From the NCBI RefSeq assembly GCF_028435365.1, contig NZ_JAGTJJ010000010.1, positions 161,345 to 225,344 on the forward strand: a stretch of 64,000 nucleotides of DNA, written 5' to 3'. Shown here piece after piece: positions 48,195 to 56,238 of this stretch (within the stretch, counting starts at the first letter, position 1; each line of letters opens with the position of its first letter). The notes under the pieces were generated by a model. The model had not been told where the DNA came from. It did no database searches and saw nothing but the letters and a program-made list of their open reading frames with translations. The translations under genes were made by a program, and so were the position numbers. Source of the DNA: Polyangium jinanense. GTDB lineage: Bacteria > Myxococcota > Polyangia > Polyangiales > Polyangiaceae.

Positions 48195-50129
48195 TCAGAA
48201 GCAGGGGCCGGCGCAGCTCTGCGCAACGCAGTTCGACCACTGGGTGCAAAGGTTGCCGGTGCAGCACTGCTGCTGGCAGCTCGCGGGCGTGCCGCCGCCG
48301 ACGGTGCAGCGCTGGAAGCAGCTCATGCTCGACGCGCACTGCGGGTTCGAGAGGCAGCTCTCCGTCTGCTGGCAGCAGCTCCCGACGATGCACTGCGAGC
48401 ACGGCGTGCCGCCCGGATCGAGGCTGCACGTGCCCGCGTCGACGGGCGGCACGCCGCAGTGCCCGCCGTTGCACACGAGGCCGACGCAGCACTGCGGATC
48501 ACTCACGCAGTTCGATCCCGTGGGCAAACACGAGCCCGCGCCGCAGATGCCGTTCTGGCAGACGTTCGTGCAGCACTCGCCATTCTCGGCGCAGGGGAAG
48601 CCGTCGAGCTTGCATTGCGCGGCGCCGCAGACGCCGTTCGTGCAGTTGTTGGTGCAGCACTGGAAAGGCGCGTCGCAGGGGAAGCCGTCGGGCTGGCACT
48701 GGCCGAAGCCACACGTGAAGAAGTTCGGATCGCAGAAGGCCGAGCAGCAGTCGAAGCCGTTGTCGCAGAAGAAGCCGTCGGGCTGGCACTCGCTCATGGT
48801 GCAGAACCCGCCCGGATCGCAGACGCCGGAGCAGCACTCTTCGCCGAAGTTGCAGCCGAAGCCATTGGGCATGCACGCGCCGAGGCCGCAGGTGCTCGAG
48901 AGCGGGTCGCAGATGCCCGTGCAGCACTCGAAGTCGTTGACGCAGAAGAGGCCGTTGGGCGTGCAGCCGCCGGGGCTGCAGGCGAAGATCGAGAGGTCGC
49001 AGAAGCCCGAGCAGCACTGGAAGTCGGCTTCGCAGAAGAAGCCCTGGGGCTGGCACTGGCCGAAGCCGCAGATGAAGGTCTCCGGGTTGCAGAACTGCGC
49101 GCAGCACTCGAAGTCGTTCTGGCAGAAGCTGCCGTCGGGCTGGCACTGGCCGAAGCCGCAGCGCTGGCTCACCGGGTCGCAGAAGCCCGAGCAGCACTGG
49201 GCGTCGAGCTCGCAGAAGGTGTTGTCGGGCTGGCACTGGCCGAAGCCGCAGCGGTGCGTCTTCGGGTCGCAGAAGCCCGTGCAGCACTCGCCGGATGCGT
49301 TGCACGCGGCGCCGTCGACCTTGCAGATGCCGCCGCCGCAGATGCCGCTCTCGCAAAGGTTGGAGCAGCAATCATTCGGGGTGAAGCAGGCCGTGCCGTC
49401 GGGGCCGCACAACTCGAAGTTGCAGACGCCGCCAGGGCAGAAGCCGGAGCAGCACTCGGCGGCGACCTGGCAAGGCGCGCCGTTCGGGTTGCAGGAGCCG
49501 GGGCCGCAGACGCCCTCGGTGCAGAGGTTGGAGCAGCACTGCGAGGGGTTCGTACAGACGAACCCGTCCTGCTGGCAAGCGGAGCCGCAGACGTTCTGGT
49601 TGCAGGCGCCGCCGCAGCAGTCGCCGTTGTTGAAGCAGGCGGCGCCCTGGGGCTTGCAGGCGAGGGTGCCGCAGAAGCCGCTGGTACACTGGAAATCGCA
49701 GCACTCCTCTGGGCCATTGCACGCAAAGCCGTCGGGCTTGCACTCGATGCCGCCGCAGAAACCCTGCCAGCATTCGAGGCTGCAGCAGTCGCCGTGCTCG
49801 GTGCAGGCGAGGCCGTCGGGCGTGCACTGGACGCCACCGCAGAAGCCGTCCAGGCAGTCGAGGTCGCAGCAGTCGACGGTGGTCTCGCAGGCGCTGCCTT
49901 CGTGTTTGCAGAGCTGCTCGGGCTTGCAGACTTCGTCCTTGCAGGCGAGGCCGTTACAGCAGTCGCCGGGCAGGCCGCAGCTCTCGCCGAACGCGCCGCA
50001 GTTCGTGCCGCCGCCCGTGGCGTAGGCGTCGAAGTCCCCGGTCCGCGAGCCGCAGGAGGCGAACGTCAGGACCGACACGAGGACGAGGGCGAACGCGCAT
50101 GCGACGCGCGCAGCAAGCGAAGGGCGCAT
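48195..50129 (-). CDS. Lipoprotein with 18 knottin-like Cys-rich repeats
   Basis: 644 residues. Signal peptide with lipobox LTFASC; then about 18 tandem units of roughly 28-30 residues (about residues 43-550), each C-x6-C-x5-CC-x3-C-x4 or 6-C, for example the unit beginning CQPDGFFC. A different C-terminal Cys-rich region follows (CSQCIVGSCCQQ, CTQWSNCVAQSCAGPCF). The six-Cys spacing is the inhibitor-cystine-knot / Dickkopf-N-like pattern. All repeats lie in one large surface-exposed protein, likely disulfide-stabilised and used for binding or protection. A long antisense frame here (Trp/Gln-rich) is only the shadow of these repeats. Confidence 0.9.
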   Translation of the reverse strand: MRPSLAARVACAFALVLVSVLTFASCGSRTGDFDAYATGGGTNCGAFGESCGLPGDCCNGLACKDEVCKPEQLCKHEGSACETTVDCCDLDCLDGFCGGVQCTPDGLACTEHGDCCSLECWQGFCGGIECKPDGFACNGPEECCDFQCTSGFCGTLACKPQGAACFNNGDCCGGACNQNVCGSACQQDGFVCTNPSQCCSNLCTEGVCGPGSCNPNGAPCQVAAECCSGFCPGGVCNFELCGPDGTACFTPNDCCSNLCESGICGGGICKVDGAACNASGECCTGFCDPKTHRCGFGQCQPDNTFCELDAQCCSGFCDPVSQRCGFGQCQPDGSFCQNDFECCAQFCNPETFICGFGQCQPQGFFCEADFQCCSGFCDLSIFACSPGGCTPNGLFCVNDFECCTGICDPLSSTCGLGACMPNGFGCNFGEECCSGVCDPGGFCTMSECQPDGFFCDNGFDCCSAFCDPNFFTCGFGQCQPDGFPCDAPFQCCTNNCTNGVCGAAQCKLDGFPCAENGECCTNVCQNGICGAGSCLPTGSNCVSDPQCCVGLVCNGGHCGVPPVDAGTCSLDPGGTPCSQCIVGSCCQQTESCLSNPQCASSMSCFQRCTVGGGTPASCQQQCCTGNLCTQWSNCVAQSCAGPCF

Positions 50130-50238
50130 GCGCGGATTTTAGGGGTCGAGGCGGCTCGGACGCGAGAAATTCGTGGTCTCCTCGGGAGAACCGGGAGCGA
50201 ACGAGCTCTCGTTGCGCAGGTCGGAGGAGGGGCGCAAG

Positions 50239-50853
50239 ATGGCGGGCATGGGATCTCCCGCGCGGAAGGTCAAGCCGGCGACGATCGAGGACTTGCTCGC
50301 GATCCCCGAGGAAGAGCGGCGGCACGAGATCATCGACGGCGAGCTCGTGCAGAAGGCGCAGCCGACCTTCACGCATGGACGTGGGCAAGGCCGTCTCTAC
50401 GGCCGCGTCAGCGAGCCCTACGATCGCCGTCCGGGTCGTCGCGGTCCCGGTGGCTTTTGGCTGGCTCTCGATGTCGAGGTTGCGCTGGCCCCGAATCAGA
50501 TTTACCGCCCCGATCTCGTCGGATGGCGACGCGAGCGTGTTCCCGAGCAACCCACCGAGTGGCCGGTTCGCATCCGCCCGGACTGGGTCTGCGAGGTCCT
50601 GTCGCCGAACAACCGTTCGAACGACAGGGTGAAGAAATATCGCAATTACCACCGATTCGAGGTGCCGCATTACTGGATCCTCGACCCGATGGACGAGACG
50701 CTGACCGTCTTTCGATGGACCGAGCCGGGGTACCTCGTGGCGCTCATCGCCGAGGGTGGCGAGCGCGTCCACGCCGAACCCTTCGAGGCCGTCGAGCTCG
50801 ACATCAACGAGCTCTTCGGCGACGCCGACGAGGAAGAGCCCACCGAAGGCTAG
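50239..50853 (+). CDS. Uma2-family putative restriction endonuclease-fold protein
   Basis: 204 residues. TIEDLLAIPEEERRHEIIDG at the start, RPDLVGWRRER in the middle and VCEVLSPNNRSNDRVKKYRN with YWILDP are the hallmarks of the Uma2 (DUF820) group of PD-(D/E)xK nucleases, with D in YRPDL, E in CEVLSP and K in RVKKY as probable metal-site residues. These genes are abundant in some phyla but their job is unclear. GGAGGAGG about 9 bases before ATG 50239 fixes the start over an open upstream frame. Confidence 0.88.
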   Translation: MAGMGSPARKVKPATIEDLLAIPEEERRHEIIDGELVQKAQPTFTHGRGQGRLYGRVSEPYDRRPGRRGPGGFWLALDVEVALAPNQIYRPDLVGWRRERVPEQPTEWPVRIRPDWVCEVLSPNNRSNDRVKKYRNYHRFEVPHYWILDPMDETLTVFRWTEPGYLVALIAEGGERVHAEPFEAVELDINELFGDADEEEPTEG

Positions 50854-50896
50854 TCGCTCGTCCTGAAAAACGTTTTTCCTGCCATCCCCCACCCCC

Positions 50897-52345
50897 ATGC
50901 CCCCGATCTCCCCGAAAATCTCGTCGAAATCCTCCCCGAAAGACCCGACCGACCCCCGCGACACCGGCAGCGGCCTCGCGGGCGCGGCGCTCGCGGCGTT
51001 CGTGATCGCGGTGATCATCGTCGGCGTGCGGTACTGGGGCAGCCGCGGAGAGCCAGGCCCGGGGCCAGTCGATGCCGGGGACGCGGGGGACGCGGCCGTG
51101 GTCGAGGACAAACCCCCGCCGCCCCGGTGCACGGCCGTCTCCACCGAGGCGTTCGTCGTCGGGGAGCCTCAGGCCGCGAAGGCGCCCAAGGCTCCGGATG
51201 CCGGGGAAGGCGACGAGGAGGAAGAGTTCGACGAGCTCGCGCCATTCGCCGTGGAGCTCGGGCGTGGCACGACGTTCGAGGGCGGCTTCGCCGTGGGCGC
51301 GTTGCGCGACGGGGAGGGCGGGTCCGTGGCGATGGTCGTGACGCTCGGGCTCGACGGGCGTGGCGGGAAGCTCGTGCGGCTCGGGCGTAGCCGCGGGGAC
51401 TTCGATGCGCCGACGGTGAGCGGGTACAAGGGGTCGGTGCTCGCGGCGATGCTCGAGCCGAACGCGGGTGGGCGATCGATCCGCCTCGCCCGGGTCAGCG
51501 GCGAGCAGGTCACGTGGGGGCCGGAGCTCAGCGAGGGGCGCGACGAGTCGCTCGCGGTGGATCTGGCCGCGTCGGGCGCGGGCGCGGTCGTGGTCTGGGA
51601 CGACGTGAGCAAGGACGGCAAGCAGACGATGGTGATGCTCGCCCCGTTCGACCCGGAGACGATGAAGGCGAAGGGCGAGCCGCGCCCCGTGTCGCCGCCC
51701 AAGCAGGACGCGGAGACACCGAGGCTCGCGGCACGGCCCGGCGGGCTCTGGCTCGCGTACACGGTCGTCGGGGTGGCGAGGAAGCCGAAGGACGAGGATA
51801 CGGGGCTCGTGGGGGAGGCGATCGCGCCGCGGTGGATCGAGGTCGTGCCGCTCGACGAGCAGGGCGCGGCGGTGGCGCTGCCGCGCGCGGTGACCCCGAA
51901 GGACGGGCACGCCCTCGCCTTCGACGTGGAGCCGAGCGAGGACGGGGGGATCATCGTGACGTACCGGGACGACGACACGCCGAGCGGGTCGAGCGGGGGG
52001 CGCGTCCTCGGTGTGTGGGTGCGTTTGTCCGGGATAGGGGAGGCGAGGCTGCTCACCGAGGAGCCGAGCTCGGCCGGCGTGCCGGACCTGATGCCGGGCT
52101 GGCTCGCGGTCTCGTCGCTCTCGGGGGCGACGCGGATCGGGACGATGACGGCGCGGGGCGAGCTCGTGGGGGAGCTCCGGCCGGAGCCGGTGCTTGGCAA
52201 CGGGGAGGTGCTGGCCGCGACGCGGGCGGCGCTGCTCGTGGCGCGGCCGGCTGGCAAGGCGATGAAGCTCTCCGTGATGCAGTGCGTCCCCGAAGAACCC
52301 GGGGCGGCGGACGCGGGGTTGGAAGCCGGAACACCCTCGCCCTGA
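50897..52345 (+). CDS. Membrane-anchored hypothetical protein
   Basis: 482 residues. One N-terminal helix (GAALAAFVIAVIIVGVRYW) anchors it; a long Gly/Pro/Asp/Ala linker and an acidic patch (GEGDEEEEFDE) lead to a beta-rich extracytoplasmic domain (VVTLGLDGRGGKLVRLG, LWLAYTVVGVARK, GIIVTYRDDDTPSG) that looks like repeated blades, possibly propeller-like. No family recognised. It is followed 54 bases later on the same strand by the sigma-like gene, so the pair may be a signalling unit. Confidence 0.75.
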   Translation: MPPISPKISSKSSPKDPTDPRDTGSGLAGAALAAFVIAVIIVGVRYWGSRGEPGPGPVDAGDAGDAAVVEDKPPPPRCTAVSTEAFVVGEPQAAKAPKAPDAGEGDEEEEFDELAPFAVELGRGTTFEGGFAVGALRDGEGGSVAMVVTLGLDGRGGKLVRLGRSRGDFDAPTVSGYKGSVLAAMLEPNAGGRSIRLARVSGEQVTWGPELSEGRDESLAVDLAASGAGAVVVWDDVSKDGKQTMVMLAPFDPETMKAKGEPRPVSPPKQDAETPRLAARPGGLWLAYTVVGVARKPKDEDTGLVGEAIAPRWIEVVPLDEQGAAVALPRAVTPKDGHALAFDVEPSEDGGIIVTYRDDDTPSGSSGGRVLGVWVRLSGIGEARLLTEEPSSAGVPDLMPGWLAVSSLSGATRIGTMTARGELVGELRPEPVLGNGEVLAATRAALLVARPAGKAMKLSVMQCVPEEPGAADAGLEAGTPSP

Positions 52346-52399
52346 GGGGTCCCCAAACATTTTTTGGACGATCGGCCTTCTCAACACATTAGGGCGAGC

Positions 52400-53050
52400 G
52401 TGGGAGACTCTATCCAGCGCCCGCCGTCGCGCCCCAGACACAAACCCCGCGTCCAGGTTCTCTACGAGTTGTTCCTAGCGGAGGTGCGCGAGCGCCTCGA
52501 AAGCCTGGGGCTCTACGGAGACGACCTCGAGGAACTCGTCCAGATCGTCTTCGTCGTCGCCAACCGACGGGCCGCGGTGATCCCGCGGAACGACGAGGCC
52601 GCAAGACGCTGGCTCATGGAGGTGGCCCGAAAACAGGTATCGAACTACCGCAAGCTCTACCGGCACGCCTACGAGGTGCTCGACCCGGAGGCGATCGCCG
52701 ACGCCGTCGCAGAGCCGCAGGACCCCGAGGCGTATCACGCCACGATCGCGCTCGTGCAGGCCGCCACGCGGCTCATGCCCGCCGAGGAGCGCGAGATCCT
52801 GCTCCGGCACGACGTGGAGGGCGAGACCCTGCACGAGATCGCGAAGTGGCTGGGGCTCAGGAAGAGCGGCGCCCACGTGCGGGTGCAGCAGGCCCGGGCG
52901 CGGTTCGTCGAGAAGCTCGCCCTGGTCGAGCAGCAGCGGAGGGGCCGGAGGCGCAAGCGCAGGTTCGTCCCGATGTGGCTCGCAGGGTGGCTCGTGGGCG
53001 TGTGGCGCTGGTTCGTGGAGAAGCGCCGGCGGCTCGCGCGGCTGGGCTAG
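52400..53050 (+). CDS. ECF-like sigma factor with hydrophobic, basic C-terminal tail
   Basis: About 216 residues. Region 2-like YELFLAEVRERLESLGLY and RRWLMEVARKQVSNYRKLYR; region 4-like LMPAEEREILLRHDVEG and LHEIAKWLGLRKSGAHVRVQ. It ends in an Arg/Lys stretch followed by MWLAGWLVGVWRWFVEKRRR, a Trp-rich hydrophobic helix flanked by basic residues, unusual for a sigma factor and suggesting membrane contact or autoinhibition. GTG 52400 with AGGG upstream is preferred; TTG 52364 would add 12 residues. Confidence 0.78.
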   Translation: MGDSIQRPPSRPRHKPRVQVLYELFLAEVRERLESLGLYGDDLEELVQIVFVVANRRAAVIPRNDEAARRWLMEVARKQVSNYRKLYRHAYEVLDPEAIADAVAEPQDPEAYHATIALVQAATRLMPAEEREILLRHDVEGETLHEIAKWLGLRKSGAHVRVQQARARFVEKLALVEQQRRGRRRKRRFVPMWLAGWLVGVWRWFVEKRRRLARLG

Positions 53051-53062
53051 AGCATCGATGTC

Positions 53063-55861
53063 CTAGCGCTCGCCGAGCGAGAAGAACGTGCCGCGCGGGC
53101 GGGTCGGGAGGTCGGGGGTGTAGTCCTTGCCGGAGAACACGCTCGGGCTCGTGACCCGCGTGAAAGCGCCTCGGCCCGCGCCGGCACGTGCGAGATCCTC
53201 GATGCGGACCACGATCGCCTCGACGGGGCTCGACGCACGGCTCCGTGGGCGGGAGGCGCGCCTTTGGCCCTGCGTGGGCTCGGGGGGCGGCCAGGGGATC
53301 TCCGGGAAGCGGAAGGAGTACACGGAGAATCCCGCGCCGACGTCCTGGGTGAGCGCAGGGACGAGGGGATCGCCGTGGTGGTCGAGCAGGGTGACCGCGA
53401 CCGGGCCGAGGTCGCGGTCGCTCGCGAGGACGAGGCGCGCCTCGAGCTTGCCGTCGCGCGCGCAGGCGTGGACGTTGCCCGCGAGCCCGATCGAGGGGTC
53501 GGGGACGGGCGCGGTGGCGAAGCTCTCGCGCCAGGGCGCGCGTTTGTCCAGGTGTGTCCGGGCCGTCTGGTCGTCGAGGCGCTTCTCGAGCGGCGCGTGG
53601 ATCTCGTAGCCCCGCGCGACGGGGCCGACCATGGCGCGTGGCTCGCCGCCCGTGTCGACGACGAAGACGCCGAGCCGCGGGCCGTCGGCGCCGAGGTAGG
53701 CGACCTGGTTCGCGCTCGTCAGGGTGAAATAGTCGGCGACGAGGTCGGCCGCGCGCGTGGCGCCGATCTCGCGGTCCTCGAACATGTCGAAGTACCAGCC
53801 GGTCCACTTGGGCGGCTCGCCGCTGTCGCCGCCGTAGCCGCCGAGGGGGATGTGCTCGGCGACCATCGCGAGCCAGGTGGCCTGGTCCGGGGTGGGCGCG
53901 CCGCGGGCGAGCTCGGTGCGGGCGATGGCGCGCAGCGTGCCGAGGACGCGGAGCAGGCCGTCGAAGCCGCCGCTTGCGACCTTGCGTAGGTTTTCGACGT
54001 GGGCGATGAGCGCGTCGTAGAAGGGCACGAGCGGCTCGACGTAGGCGTCGGGGATGGCGCAGCCGTAGGCGTCATAGCCCTGGCCCGCGATAAGCACGAA
54101 CGTGTGGCGGAGCTGGGCATACCCGACGAGCGCGGAGCCCAAACGCAGGTCGGCGTAGGCGTCCTTGGCCATGAACGAAGGGCGTGCGCCCTCGGGATCC
54201 TTGCGCAAGGCGAGGATCGCGCGGAGGAAGCTCGCCTGGACGTCGCGGCCCTTCGCGGCGCCCGTGGCGAGCTCTGCGCGGGCCGTGTCGAGCGCGGGGC
54301 GGAGATCAGGAAAGCGGTCGAGGTCGTTTTTCAGGTACGTCGCGGCACGATCGTGGCCGAGGAGGTACGCGACGTCGGCCGCGCCGATCTCGGAGCGACC
54401 TTGGACGTCGTCGTGGACGAGGCGGCCGAGCGGCGCGATGTCCGGCACGATGCGCATGCCGAGGAGCGTGCTGATGACGGGCAGATTCGTCACGCCCTGC
54501 GGCATGAAGTGGACGCGCGCCGTGCGGCGGAAGCCGTCGCCGATCACGAGGCGGAGTTTTTCCGGGGCGGCCGGGTCCTTCGCGGTGAAACCGCCCTTCT
54601 GCATGAGGCGCAGCAGATCCGGGACGCCGACGTCTTCGCGCCGGCCGGCGAAGGCGCCGTAGATCTCCTCGAAGAGACCGATCTCGGCGAGCGCGCCGCT
54701 CTTCTGCGCGAGCTCGGCGAGGGCGAGGGCGGCGCGGGCTTCGCGCGGCGTTTCCCGCGGATCGGGGGTGGCGTCGGGGTGCGAGCTTCGCGAGTCGCGC
54801 GAGACGAGGTTCCACTCGAGGCGCGAGAGCCACATGATGGCGGCGAAGTACGCGTCCGACTGCCAGACCTCCATTTTGACCTGGTCGAAGAACGTGTTGT
54901 CGGCGTAGTGGCCCCGCGGCTCGAACTGGGTGAAGTCGATCATGCGGGTGCGGCCGAAGAGCTCGACGGGCGTGAGCTTTCTGTCCCGCTCCGCCGAGAG
55001 CAGCGCTTCGACTTGGTTGTCCTGTCCGAACAGCGAGAGCGGCGTGTTCGTCTTCTGCGGGACGTGCGCCGCGGCGAGCGCGAGGTAGAGGTCGAGGTCC
55101 TTCCGGGTCGTTTCGTCGATCGACGCGCCGCTCGCCGCGAGGGCCTTGCGTAGCTTCTTCAGCATCGACTCGAGCGCGGGCTGCAGGCGCGTGCGTTCGA
55201 TGCGGGCGAGCGACAGCTCCGTGGCGCGGAAGACGGCGTGCAGGATCGGATCCGGCCCCACGTAGAGCGGCAGTTCCTCCTGGAAGACGTCGTGGAACGC
55301 GTTCGCGTAGTCCAGGTACGGGAGCCGATCGAGCGCGACGAACCCGTTCTCGCGTAACCGCGCATGCTCGACGTCGGTGAGGTGGACGTGCGCGTCGATG
55401 CGGTCGAGGAAGCGAGGCTTCTTCACGCCGTCCCACGGGGCGGAGGCGGGCTTCTGCGCGGCGCCGCCGGCGCGGGCTTTCGGTTCGACGCGGCGGATCG
55501 CCTCGTTCGAGATGAAGCAGGCGTCTTCGCCCTTGGGCGTCTTCTCGACGAAATCGCAGTCGAAGCCCCCGCAGCGGGGCTCCACCGGCGTGAAGAGCTT
55601 CAAGTCGGCGAGGGCGGTCGTGGGCGGGGTCGAGGTCGGCAGGGCGCATGCGGTCTCTGCTTTCAGCGACCGGATGAGCTCGCTCGGGGACGGGGCCTTT
55701 GGAGGAGCGGCCGAGGTCGCCGCGCTCGCGCTTGCGCTTGCTACGGCGGAGGAAGCGGGCGCGGTCGGTTGGGCCGGTACGCCGGTGTGATCCGTGGCCG
55801 CGGGGCTGCAGGCCGCGCCGAGGATCGTGGCGAGGGAAAGCGCGGCGAGGCGAGGGCGCAT
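53063..55861 (-). CDS. DUF3160-domain lipoprotein
   Basis: 932 residues. Signal with lipobox LATILGAAC; Ala/Ser/Pro linker (about 25-65); then a long DUF3160 domain (FVALDRLPYLDYANAFHDV, GPDPILHAVFRATELSLAR to HVENLRKVASGGFDGLLRVL and VAEHIPLGGYGGDSGEPPKW). Ends in a beta-like tail (FTRVTSPSVFSGKDYTPD). DUF3160 is a conserved family of secreted proteins of unknown function. No partner genes; it converges with the sigma-like gene (12 bases apart) and is separated from the histidine kinase by a hairpin-rich gap. Confidence 0.88.
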   Translation of the reverse strand: MRPRLAALSLATILGAACSPAATDHTGVPAQPTAPASSAVASASASAATSAAPPKAPSPSELIRSLKAETACALPTSTPPTTALADLKLFTPVEPRCGGFDCDFVEKTPKGEDACFISNEAIRRVEPKARAGGAAQKPASAPWDGVKKPRFLDRIDAHVHLTDVEHARLRENGFVALDRLPYLDYANAFHDVFQEELPLYVGPDPILHAVFRATELSLARIERTRLQPALESMLKKLRKALAASGASIDETTRKDLDLYLALAAAHVPQKTNTPLSLFGQDNQVEALLSAERDRKLTPVELFGRTRMIDFTQFEPRGHYADNTFFDQVKMEVWQSDAYFAAIMWLSRLEWNLVSRDSRSSHPDATPDPRETPREARAALALAELAQKSGALAEIGLFEEIYGAFAGRREDVGVPDLLRLMQKGGFTAKDPAAPEKLRLVIGDGFRRTARVHFMPQGVTNLPVISTLLGMRIVPDIAPLGRLVHDDVQGRSEIGAADVAYLLGHDRAATYLKNDLDRFPDLRPALDTARAELATGAAKGRDVQASFLRAILALRKDPEGARPSFMAKDAYADLRLGSALVGYAQLRHTFVLIAGQGYDAYGCAIPDAYVEPLVPFYDALIAHVENLRKVASGGFDGLLRVLGTLRAIARTELARGAPTPDQATWLAMVAEHIPLGGYGGDSGEPPKWTGWYFDMFEDREIGATRAADLVADYFTLTSANQVAYLGADGPRLGVFVVDTGGEPRAMVGPVARGYEIHAPLEKRLDDQTARTHLDKRAPWRESFATAPVPDPSIGLAGNVHACARDGKLEARLVLASDRDLGPVAVTLLDHHGDPLVPALTQDVGAGFSVYSFRFPEIPWPPPEPTQGQRRASRPRSRASSPVEAIVVRIEDLARAGAGRGAFTRVTSPSVFSGKDYTPDLPTRPRGTFFSLGER

Positions 55862-55990
55862 GGCCCGAGGGTATCAAGGTCTCGAGGCGACTCCTCTCTT
55901 CTTGGGGCCGCCACGCCGGGGCGCCGCCCCGGACCCCGCGGGGGCTGTTCGCCCCTCGACCCGAACCAGGGCAAGCCCTGGACTCGGGTT

Positions 55991-56019
55991 GGAAGAACTG
56001 CGCGGTGCGCAGTTCTTCC
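55991..56019 (-). terminator. 13-bp hairpin, possible terminator
   Basis: GGAAGAACTGCGC / GCGCAGTTCTTCC with a 3-base loop. It is the second strongest stem in the block. There is no long T run, so Rho-independent termination is uncertain. Confidence 0.45.
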
Positions 56020-56107
56020 ACAGGCCGGTGGCAAGACCAGAGACAGCGTTGCTGATCGAAAGGGCAGCGCGGCTGTCTTGGTTGGCAGGGGTCGTTCCTC
56101 GGCCTGT

Positions 56108-56138
56108 TCGATGAACTGCGCATCGCGCAGTTCATCGA
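56108..56138 (-). terminator. 14-bp hairpin, possible terminator of the histidine kinase gene
   Basis: TCGATGAACTGCGC / GCGCAGTTCATCGA with an ATC loop, about 100 bases past the histidine kinase stop. Shares the core sequence GAACTGCGC with the hairpin at 55991-56019, as expected for copies of one element. Confidence 0.5.
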
Positions 56139-56238
56139 CCCTGGGTCCAGCGCTTGCGCTGGTCCGGGTGCAGGGGCGGACAGCCCCTGCTGGGGCCTGG
56201 GGCAACGCCCCAGCGCAGCGCCTCCCAGATGAGACCAA

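Larger units (their letters stand above)
55862..56238. repeat. Intergenic block of at least seven perfect hairpins
   Basis: 377 bases between two minus-strand genes, without a coding frame. Perfect inverted repeats: 55916-55932 (CCGGGGC/GCCCCGG), 55966-55981 (CCAGGGC/GCCCTGG), 55991-56019 (13-bp arms, GGAAGAACTGCGC), 56108-56138 (14-bp arms, TCGATGAACTGCGC), 56147-56162 (CCAGCGC/GCGCTGG), 56171-56189 (CAGGGGC/GCCCCTG) and 56197-56213 (CTGGGGC/GCCCCAG). The two long hairpins share the core GAACTGCGC. Probably dispersed REP-like elements that also act as terminators for the histidine kinase gene. Confidence 0.8.

Noticed and set aside
48244..50025. Plus-strand frame rich in Trp, Gln and Lys with 28-residue periodicity
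   Set aside because: The periodicity is the complement of the Cys-rich repeats on the minus strand; the protein has no signal peptide and the composition is implausible.
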